Assembly: GCA_947575745.1 (NCBI GenBank)
Contig: CANPOS010000013.1
Span: forward strand, 1 to 43,918
Direction: 5' to 3'
DNA length: 43,918 bases
Source: an uncultured Clostridium sp.
Lineage (GTDB): Bacteria > Bacillota > Clostridia > TANB77 > CAG-508
Below, piece after piece: positions 35,568 through 43,105 of the stretch; positions within the stretch are counted from its first letter, which is position 1, and every line of letters begins with the position of its first letter. The position numbers and the translations under genes were made by a program. The notes under the pieces were generated by a model. That model did no database searches and was not told where the DNA came from. It saw nothing but the letters and a program-made list of their open reading frames with translations.

Positions 35568-37004
35568 TTAATTTCCTAATTTTTCAAATAAATCCTTATA
35601 TATCTTATCAACGTCTAAATAATCTACTATTGTAATCTTGTGGTTATTTTCTGTCATTCCATAAGAAGTATCTTCTTTAATTTCAGGACAACTTATTTCT
35701 CTTATTTCAAACCATCTTTTATTTATCATATATGCTACTACACTTATGTCCCAAATAACCCTTCTTTCATGTATTCCATTAAATCCATCATTATAAAATC
35801 TTCGGCATAAATAATCACATAGCTCACTTTTTCCTTTTAAAAAATGTTCTAATTCATAAATCGACGTTCTTAAATTTGAAGATACATTTTTTACTGGTAT
35901 TATAGTAAGTTTTACTTTTGATTTAAATACTATTCTAACAGCTTGTATATCTTTAAAGTTAGTTTCTATATTATTTTGACTTAAAAAACTATGTCCACCA
36001 AGCCAAATGACTTCTATCTTTGGAACTATTGTAGGATCTTTTTTAATTGCTAATCCTAGATTTGTAATCGCCCCAATTGATAGTATATATGTTTTAGTAT
36101 TTTTATGTGCAATTTCTATTATTTTTTCTACTGCTTCATTAGTTTCCTCATATCCTTCTTCAATAAAATCTGTTGCTCCTTTAAATACTTTATCTGTTGT
36201 ATCAAAATCTAACCATTTGCATATCTTTAATACTTCTTTATAACTTTCTTCTGTTCCTTCTGGAATTGATATACTATTGTGATGATGAAATGGTGCAATA
36301 GTTATAGCTTCTATATTAAATCTATCTTGTGATTTTATTAAATATGAAAGTGCAAATTGATCGTCACATTCATTGTATATATCTGTGTCTAAGATAACAT
36401 TTACTTTTTCTATATTTTTTTCTTCATTTTTGCTTGATATTTTATAATAGATTTCCTTCCATTCTGATACTCTATTTTTAAAATCTATATTTTTGTTAAA
36501 TCTAGTATTCATCATATATACATTAACACCATTTTTTTCTAAGTCTTGGCATTTAGGCACAGAGTCTTCTATCATTATATCTATATTATTTTTAATGCAC
36601 TCTTCTGTTTTCTTATGATCATCATCTGCATTTGTTAAAATTATTTTGTCATATGGAATTTCATATTTATCAAGCCATTCTTTTGTAATTTCAAATGCAT
36701 TTGTATATTCCCCATTTTCTCTGCCTGAAATAATGTATATTTCATTTCCTTCTTGTTTCAGCTTTTTTATATAATGTACAGATTCTTTTATTGGCTTTAA
36801 TAATCTTGCAATTCTTTCAATATTATTATAATAAAATTCTTTATCCTCTTCTTCTGTCCAATCAAACATTCCATGAGTTATGTCTCTGGCATTTCTATTG
36901 ATAATTCCAGTGTTTCTTAGCTCTTTATCATGCTTCAAGTATTCTTTTGTTAATGTATCATCAAAATTAGAAATAACATTGTCTATGTCAAGCCCTATTC
37001 TCAT
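35568..37004 (-). CDS. Fusion: HAD-type 5'-nucleotidase + nucleoside hydrolase
   Basis: 478 residues from the ATG at 37004, with GAGAGGG 6 bases upstream. Residues 1-190: HAD phosphatase with IGLDIDNVISNF (DxD), YIISGRENGEY and a DDD/IEDS metal end, like NT5C/YqfW nucleotidases. Residues 210-478: inosine-uridine-type nucleoside hydrolase, NVILDTDIYNECDDQFAL being the calcium-binding DTDxxxxxDD box, with ITIAPFHHHN and IWLGGHSF. Together they could dephosphorylate a nucleotide and split off the base. The substrate is not known. It starts 11 bases after the gltD-like gene. Confidence 0.85.
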   Translation of the reverse strand: MRIGLDIDNVISNFDDTLTKEYLKHDKELRNTGIINRNARDITHGMFDWTEEEDKEFYYNNIERIARLLKPIKESVHYIKKLKQEGNEIYIISGRENGEYTNAFEITKEWLDKYEIPYDKIILTNADDDHKKTEECIKNNIDIMIEDSVPKCQDLEKNGVNVYMMNTRFNKNIDFKNRVSEWKEIYYKISSKNEEKNIEKVNVILDTDIYNECDDQFALSYLIKSQDRFNIEAITIAPFHHHNSISIPEGTEESYKEVLKICKWLDFDTTDKVFKGATDFIEEGYEETNEAVEKIIEIAHKNTKTYILSIGAITNLGLAIKKDPTIVPKIEVIWLGGHSFLSQNNIETNFKDIQAVRIVFKSKVKLTIIPVKNVSSNLRTSIYELEHFLKGKSELCDYLCRRFYNDGFNGIHERRVIWDISVVAYMINKRWFEIREISCPEIKEDTSYGMTENNHKITIVDYLDVDKIYKDLFEKLGN

Positions 37005-37015
37005 ATATTTCCCTC

Positions 37016-38263
37016 TCATTTCAAATATTCTACTATTTTCTCTGCTACGTCTCTTCCTGATCTTGATGCCCATGCTACTGTTGATTTTACTCCTATTAAA
37101 TCTCCACATGCAAATACTTTTTTTCTTGATGTCATTTGTTTTTCGTCTACTTTTATATATCCTCTATCTGTTTTTTCTAAATCTATCTTTTCTAAAACAT
37201 TGCTTTCTGGTTTAGAGCCAAGTGCCATTATTACATAATCCATGTCTAGTTCATAATTGCTTCCTTCTATGTTTACTGGTTTCTCCCTATCTCCTTCTAC
37301 TTTCACTAATTCAGTTTTTATACACTCCACAGCTTCTACTTTATTTTCTCCTAATATTTTTACTATATTATTTTGGAATAAAAATTCTACTCCTTCTTCT
37401 ATTGCTGCATCTATTTCTTCTTTTTCTGCTGGCATTTGTTCTCTTGCTCTTCTATATATTACTATAACTTTTTTGGCTTTTTTTCTATTTATTGTTCTTG
37501 CAATATCCATTGCAGTATTTCCGCCACCTATAACACAAACTGTTTTTTCTTCAATTGTGGGATAGTTTTCATTTTCTAGTAATTCATTTCCACCATATAC
37601 TCCTTCTAATTCTTCTCCTAGTATTCCCATTTTAGAAGATATATTTGCTCCAAAAGCAAGTAAGATTGCATCATATTCTTTCTCTAATTCTTCTAGGCTT
37701 ATATTTTTTCCTAATTCTTGTCCTAATTTGAATTTTACTCCTAGTTCTAATACTTTATTTATAGTTTCTTTTATAACTTCTCTTGGTAATCTGAAATCTG
37801 GTATTCCATGTACTAATAGTCCACCCAAAGTTTCATGTTTTTCATAAATACAAACTTCAAACCCACGTCTTGCAAGATAGCTAGCTGCTGTTATTCCTGA
37901 AGGACCTCCTCCAATTATCGCAACTTTTTTATCCTTTTTTCCTTCTATTTTGTCTATCTTCCAACCTTCTTTTATTGCCATATCACCTATAAATGTTTCA
38001 AGTTTTCCAATACTTACAGATTCTCCTTTTATTCCTCTTATACATGAACCTTGACATTGTTTGTTGTGTGGGCATATTCTTCCACATACTGGTTGTAAAA
38101 TTGTTGTGTCAAGCAAAGTTTCATATGCTTTTTTATATTCTCCTAATTTTATGTATGCAATAAATTCTGTTATGTCATTTGTAAGTGGGCAGCCTTTCTT
38201 GCAAGGTTTTGCCTTGCAACTAAAACATTTTTCTGCTAACTTTTGTACTTCTTCTATTTCCAT
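37016..38263 (-). CDS. GltD-like NAD(P)H/FAD oxidoreductase
   Basis: 415 residues. N-terminal iron-sulfur domain with CFSCKAKPCKKGCP and CGRICPHNKQCQGSC (two Cys sets), then an FAD loop IIGGGPSGITAASYLA (about 113) and an NAD(P) loop VIGGGNTAMDIART (about 240), ending in VFACGDLIG. This is the architecture of the glutamate synthase small subunit and related proteins. No glutamate synthase large subunit is nearby, so it may serve another partner. Its ATG shares one base with the stop of the UDG gene. Confidence 0.85.
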   Translation of the reverse strand: MEIEEVQKLAEKCFSCKAKPCKKGCPLTNDITEFIAYIKLGEYKKAYETLLDTTILQPVCGRICPHNKQCQGSCIRGIKGESVSIGKLETFIGDMAIKEGWKIDKIEGKKDKKVAIIGGGPSGITAASYLARRGFEVCIYEKHETLGGLLVHGIPDFRLPREVIKETINKVLELGVKFKLGQELGKNISLEELEKEYDAILLAFGANISSKMGILGEELEGVYGGNELLENENYPTIEEKTVCVIGGGNTAMDIARTINRKKAKKVIVIYRRAREQMPAEKEEIDAAIEEGVEFLFQNNIVKILGENKVEAVECIKTELVKVEGDREKPVNIEGSNYELDMDYVIMALGSKPESNVLEKIDLEKTDRGYIKVDEKQMTSRKKVFACGDLIGVKSTVAWASRSGRDVAEKIVEYLK

Positions 38264-38817
38264 TATTTTTCTATCTCCTTGATTTTCTTAATAGTTTGCT
38301 TCAAATCGTTCCAAAAATCTATTTTCTTTGTTTCGTCTCTTAAAAGTGCTGCTGGGTGCCAAGTAGGCATATATATTATCCCATTTTTCTCTATACAAGT
38401 TCCTCTTGATTTAGTTATTCCATATTCTTCTCCTAAAATATTTTTTAATGCAACACTTCCTAATAATACTATTATCTTAGGTTTTACAAGTGCTATCTGC
38501 TTTTGTAAATATCCAATACATGCTGCTGCCTCATCTGGTTCTGGATTCCTATTTTGTGGCGGTCTACATTTTACAATATTTGCTATATATAAATCCTCTC
38601 GCTTTATGCCTAATCCATCAAATGCTTTATCCATAAGTTTTCCAGCTTTTCCAACAAAAGGCTCTCCTTGCATGTCCTCGTCTGCTCCTGGTCCTTCCCC
38701 CACTAGCATTATATCTGCATTTTTATTTCCTACTCCAAATACGATATTTTTTCTTGTTGTACATAGTTTACATTTATCACAATCGATGATTGAATTTTCT
38801 AGTTCTTCCCAGTTCAT
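38263..38817 (-). CDS. Type-4 uracil-DNA glycosylase
   Basis: 184 residues, the usual size. It removes uracil from DNA and holds a 4Fe-4S cluster. N-terminal CDKCKLCTTR supplies cluster cysteines; motif A is LVGEGPGADEDMQGEPFVG; motif B is YMPTWHPAALLRD. The central NIVKCRPPQNRNPEPDE is typical of family 4. It precedes the gltD-like gene with a one-base overlap and follows ldcA after a repeat element. Confidence 0.93.
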   Translation of the reverse strand: MNWEELENSIIDCDKCKLCTTRKNIVFGVGNKNADIMLVGEGPGADEDMQGEPFVGKAGKLMDKAFDGLGIKREDLYIANIVKCRPPQNRNPEPDEAAACIGYLQKQIALVKPKIIVLLGSVALKNILGEEYGITKSRGTCIEKNGIIYMPTWHPAALLRDETKKIDFWNDLKQTIKKIKEIEK

Positions 38818-38861
38818 TATTTTCTATTCCTTCTTTTTTCAATTGAAAAATTACTATTTTT

Positions 38862-38935
38862 AATGATTACAATTTGCTAAAGCAAATTGTATACTGATGC
38901 TATAACAAGCATAGCTTTAACAGCCTCAGCAATCT
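38862..38935 (+). repeat. Dispersed hairpin element, copy 1
   Basis: Begins TGATTACAATTTGC, stem ACAATTTGC/GCAAATTGT, then GCTATAACAAGCATAGCTTT and AACAGCCTCAGC. Over about 65 bases it matches the reverse strand of 41399-41462. It lies between udg and ldcA and just overlaps the ldcA stop. Confidence 0.7.
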
Positions 38936-39833
38936 ACACAATTTTCTATTAATATTACTCCTTTTTCATCTATTCTAGCTTTTGTCCCAATCGGGATTGG
39001 TGTCTTATACATGCCATGTCCAAAATTATCTGATTTTATTATTGGAAATTTAGGATTTTCTAATGTATCCATTACTATTTGTTCAAGTGTGATTCCACTT
39101 TCATGCTCATAATTTCCTATCCATAATCCTCTTATCTTGTCAAATACTCCATTTTGTTTCATTTTGTATAAATAATTACTTACAAATCCTGGAGGACTTT
39201 CTAGTCCAAAATCCTCTATAAACAATATCTTGTTTTCTACATTTACTGAATATTTGCCTGTGATTAGATTTGAGAACAAGCATAAATTTCCTCCGAATTA
39301 GTTCTCCTTCTGCTGTACCTTCTTTTATTATTTTATATTTGTCATTTTCTCCAAATGTCAAATCTTTTTTTATAAATCTTTTTACCGTTTCTTTATATCC
39401 ATAGTCTGTTTCTTCAGAGCTAAGTGATTTAAAGTTTGGTCCATAAAAAGTAACCAATCCAGTTTTCTCATGTATAACATTAATTAGTGAAGTTGGATCA
39501 CTATAACCACATAGTATCTTAGGATTATTTTTTATTGCTTCATAGTCTAAATAGTCAAATACTGCATTACAGTTATATCCACCCATGACACAAAGACAAG
39601 CATTTATCCCTTTGTCCTTAAACATTTCGTTTATGTCTTCTGCTTTATGCTTTGCTGTTTCTCCATAACCGAAGTGAATTTCCATAGGCGTGTTTTGCAA
39701 ATTTTACTTTTAGTCCTAAATCTTCTACTAGTTTTACTGACTTTTTTATATCTTCTATCTCTTCTTCTGTAATTGGATCTGATGGAGCAATTACTCCTAT
39801 TGTATCTCCTTTTTTTAGTGCTTTTGGTTTCAT
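38926..39833 (-). CDS. ldcA: LD-carboxypeptidase, read through two CGG +1 shifts
   Basis: 301 residues with +1 reading at both CGG codons, the normal length for this S66 serine peptidase that trims the L,D bond of peptidoglycan tetrapeptides. N-terminus KALKKGDTIGVIAPSDP; after the first shift GYGETAKHKAEDINEMF; the nucleophile is the Ser in CGYSDPTS; after the second shift GGNLCLFSNLITG, then LFIEDFGLE (catalytic Glu) and FGHGMYKTP (catalytic His). Conventionally read, Ser lies on one fragment and Glu and His on another. It starts 2 bases after the 509-residue gene. Confidence 0.92.
39293..39295 (-). other. +1 recoding site 10 (ATT CGGA) in ldcA
   Basis: Skipping C turns LIRRKF into LIGGNLCLF, the conserved G-G-N-L of LD-carboxypeptidases. 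Confidence 0.93.
39669..39671 (-). other. +1 recoding site 11 (CTT CGGT) in ldcA
   Basis: Frame 0 stops seven codons later; +1 gives SLGYGETAKHKAEDI, the normal family continuation. Confidence 0.93.
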
Positions 39834-39835
39834 TT

Positions 39836-41365
39836 CTACCTCCTTAGTAGTGACAACATCATCTCTTCTGATACTCCTAAATCTTTAAATTTTATTATTG
39901 CTTCTATTTGTAAATTCTTTGGTAAATCGTCAAAATATTTTTTTATAAATTTTACTTTTTCTTTATTTAAAGCAAGTTGAAGAATTTTATGTTTCATATC
40001 TTTATTATCTATATATTCATAGTTTTCAGATAAAAATTCTACATTTTTATTTTTCCATTCTTTTTCAATTATTGCTTCTTTTAATTCTATATTTTCTATT
40101 TTACCAAAATTTTTGTATACAAATTTATCATTTCCTTGTTTATATTCATTTTCTAATATTTTATTTCTAACTCTTGCTCCTACATCGTTTATATATCTTC
40201 CTACAAATTTTATTCCCTCTAATTCATAGATTTCCTCAATTATGTCACTTCTTATTCCTATGTCTGTTCTCATAAGATCTATTCTAAGCTCCATGAGTTT
40301 TCCTTCACTATATTCTGTTCTTAGAACTTCCTTTACTCTTCTCTCTTCCTCTTTTTGCTTTATTTCTTTTTCTTGCATTTCTAAATATCTTTTTTGAAGA
40401 TCTGAAAGTTCCCTTTGATGGTCTTTTACAAAATTCATTTTTTTCTCTCTTAGGGCAAGTGTAACTAAATTCTTTTTGGTTTCTTTGTCTAAAATATCAA
40501 ATACTTTTTCAACATATTCTATGTTTCCTAACTTATATGCTTTCTTTGCTCGCGTTTCTAAATCTATATATTCATTTTCTTTTCCAATAGATTCAAATCC
40601 ATATTCTTCTATAAAGGCTCCTGTATATGATATATCTATATTATTTTCTTTAATTGATTCTCTATATTTCCATATATCTTTTCTCATAGATGTCAAATCA
40701 TAGTCTACAATTTGCTTTACTTTGTCTAAGTTCTTCATTCCCTTGATAGGTTTTCTTTCAAGCATATTGATATATGCATAGTCTGTTGTAAGCACTGCAT
40801 CTTCTGGTATTTTATATTTTTCCAATCTTTCTATATAATCTTTTGGAAGGCTTTTGTCTTTATAAAGAAGTTTTGCTTTTGTGTTTTGGAATTTTCCAAA
40901 ACATATACAACCTCTAAAGTCACTTTTTTGTATATCTGCGCTAATTTCTTTTATATTTACTCCATCTTCTGATACAATTATTGGATGGATTGTTGCAAAA
41001 TTTATTATACAGTTTGTATCTTTTAAGTTAACTCTTGTAGTTACAAATACCTTTTTCCCATTGTTTCTCTCTTTTGAATAGCCTGTCATAAATGTGTGCA
41101 AATATATATTACTTAAATCTTCTCCTTCTAAATTCATATCTGGAAGTTCTAAATAGAATTCTTTTCTATCTACGTCTTTTACATGTTTTTTCTTATACAA
41201 CTTTATTAATGCTTTATCTCTATATTGAATTGTGTATTTTAGTGCTTCTTTAGTATCAAGTTTTAAAAATTCTGTCCATTCCATTACAGGTTCATCTTTC
41301 ATTTTAGATATTATCTCTACTTTTATTAATTGCTTGTATAGAATTATTTTTGCTTGCTCATCCAT
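39836..41365 (-). CDS. Hypothetical 509-residue protein
   Basis: 509 residues from the ATG at 41365, preceded by GGAAGGAG; the longer reading from 41449 would run through the repeat element. Residues 75-180 contain a beta-rich segment with pentapeptide-like phrases (MNLEGEDLSNIYL; VNLKDTNCIINFATI; ADIQKSDFRGCICF). The rest is long charged helices, with a Lys/Glu coiled coil near 320-345 and repeated ANK- or HEAT-like phrases at the end (ELKEAIIEKEWKNKN; DMKHKILQLALNKEK). No signal peptide and no known family. It is paired with ldcA. Confidence 0.6.
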   Translation of the reverse strand: MDEQAKIILYKQLIKVEIISKMKDEPVMEWTEFLKLDTKEALKYTIQYRDKALIKLYKKKHVKDVDRKEFYLELPDMNLEGEDLSNIYLHTFMTGYSKERNNGKKVFVTTRVNLKDTNCIINFATIHPIIVSEDGVNIKEISADIQKSDFRGCICFGKFQNTKAKLLYKDKSLPKDYIERLEKYKIPEDAVLTTDYAYINMLERKPIKGMKNLDKVKQIVDYDLTSMRKDIWKYRESIKENNIDISYTGAFIEEYGFESIGKENEYIDLETRAKKAYKLGNIEYVEKVFDILDKETKKNLVTLALREKKMNFVKDHQRELSDLQKRYLEMQEKEIKQKEEERRVKEVLRTEYSEGKLMELRIDLMRTDIGIRSDIIEEIYELEGIKFVGRYINDVGARVRNKILENEYKQGNDKFVYKNFGKIENIELKEAIIEKEWKNKNVEFLSENYEYIDNKDMKHKILQLALNKEKVKFIKKYFDDLPKNLQIEAIIKFKDLGVSEEMMLSLLRR

Positions 41366-41384
41366 CGTTTTTCTCCTTCCGTTT

Positions 41385-41462
41385 GCAAAATTGCTTAGGC
41401 TGTTAAAGCTACGCTTGTTACAGCCTAAGTATGCAATTTGCGTTAGCAAATTGTAATCATTA
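41385..41462 (-). repeat. Dispersed hairpin element, copy 2
   Basis: Minus strand begins TGATTACAATTTGCTAACGC and has a perfect stem CTTAGGCTGT/ACAGCCTAAG around AACAAGCGTAGCTTTA. Copy 1 lies in the opposite orientation at 38862. It separates coaE-pgeF from the next gene. Confidence 0.7.
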
Positions 41463-41482
41463 GAAATTTGCCTAGCACTCTA

Positions 41483-42860
41483 CTAATTCTTTTTCAAACT
41501 AATTAAGCTAGTATTTCTTCCAGACAGTTTTCCATCTATCCTATATGAGTGTAATTTATTATGATTACATTTAGTACAGATTTTACTGTCTATTATATTT
41601 TCATTCATTAATCCTTCCTGTATTAAGATTAGCCTATTTATATGTCCTGTGTCAATATAATATTTAGAATTTTTTGATTTTGTAATTATTTCTTCTATCT
41701 CGCCTATGTCTTTAAATTTATTATAGAACATCTCTCTTACGTCTTCGTCTACTTCAAAACAGCATTTTCTAATAAATGGACCTATGAAACAAATTAAATC
41801 TTTAGGGTTACACCCATATTCCTTCTTTAATTTTTGTACTGCTTTTCTTCCAATTTCTTTATATGTTCCTTGCCAACCTGAGTGAATATTTCCTATAACA
41901 TTTTTTACTGGATCATAAAAATATAGAGCTGTACAGTCTGCAAATGATAGTGATAATATTTTTCCCTTTTTATTAGTTATAAGTCCATCTACATTTTGAA
42001 AATCTTCTGTGTAAATTCCTGCTGGCTGTTCTTCTACTTTTTTTATAACATCCGTGTGAGTTTGATGTGGTCTATATACATTCTTGACATTTAATTCAAG
42101 TTTAGTACATATTTTTGTATAATCTTTAATTATTTCATTTTTTCTTTTATTTATATTTCCATTATGCCCAAAATCTAATGGCTTTAATGTATATGCATGT
42201 TGTACTTTATCAGCATATTTTAGCAATTTTCTAAATTGCAAATATTCTATATCTCCATCATAAATATGTATTACATTTTCATTTGATAAATTTTTTTGAT
42301 TTAAAATTTCTTTTATTTGATATTCTAATTTAGAGTCTTCTTCATTTGAAATACAATAATTGCATTTTTGCTTGAAATAGTTTTCATTATGTTGGCTATC
42401 TATTCTAGCTACTGCTAATTTTCTGTCTATATTATCTCTTTTCATAATTCTTTGTAAGCAAGTTTCTTTTTTAGCAATTACTCCAATCACAATATCACAG
42501 ATTTTATCTAAGTCTGATTCGAATAATAATGGTGCATCTATTACTGAGTTTTCTGTATCTTTTGTTTCGTCTATTATTTGAGTTGCTACATATTCTTTTG
42601 TTAATTTATCTAGCTCTTCTTTTTTTACTTTATCTAAAAATATTATTTCTGCAAGTTTTTTTCTATTTATTTCTTCATCTTCTTGTACTATCTCTTTTCC
42701 AAACAGTTCTACTATTTTTTTATAATATTCTTCTCCGATTTTTACTTAATTCTTTTGCTATTTCGTCAGCATTTACATATTTTGCTTTTTTTAAATCGCA
42801 TATCATTTTAGATACAGTGCTCTTCCCTGCACCTGAAACCCCTGTAATTCCTATTATCAA
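41483..42860 (-). CDS. CoaE-PgeF fusion (dephospho-CoA kinase + laccase-domain protein), one CGG +1 shift
   Basis: 458 residues with +1 at CGG. The start is TTG at 42860, with AAGGAG 10 bases upstream. Residues 1-200: dephospho-CoA kinase, the last CoA step, with P-loop GVSGAGKST, DEIAKEL, then after the shift GEEYYKKIVELFG, NRKKLAEIIF and VIDAPLLFES. Residues 215-458: PgeF/YfiH (LACC1-like) with PHQTHTD, SFADCTALYF and NIHSGWQGTYK, the His-Cys-His metal set. PgeF edits misplaced serine in peptidoglycan precursors. The shift must work for either enzyme to be made. I see no linker stop or internal start between them. Confidence 0.88.
42735..42737 (-). other. +1 recoding site 12 (AAT CGGA) in coaE-pgeF
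   Basis: Codon 42. Frame 0 ends four codons on at TAA; +1 gives Asn-Gly-Glu-Glu-Tyr-Tyr and 416 more residues. Confidence 0.92.
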
Positions 42861-43016
42861 ATTAAAATCACTCCTTGAATTATCTTTCAGTATCGATACA
42901 TATCATACTGCATTCACGTTTGTAATTAGTATATCATAGATAGTATAGCTTTTCTAGTAATTGAAGAAATTAATTTTTAAAAAGTAACAAATATTGAAAA
43001 GGTGAGTAATTAGGGT

Positions 43017-43061
43017 AAAAAACCTCAAAACTAGTAAATTATACTAGATTTGAGGTTTTTT
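43017..43061. terminator. Bidirectional terminator before coaE-pgeF
   Basis: Perfect 13-bp stem AAAAAACCTCAAA / TTTGAGGTTTTTT around a 19-base loop. On the minus strand it ends surface protein C. Confidence 0.9.
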
Positions 43062-43105
43062 GAATTTTGTTATAATATGCAATCCTAAATATTAGACAAT
43101 AAAGC

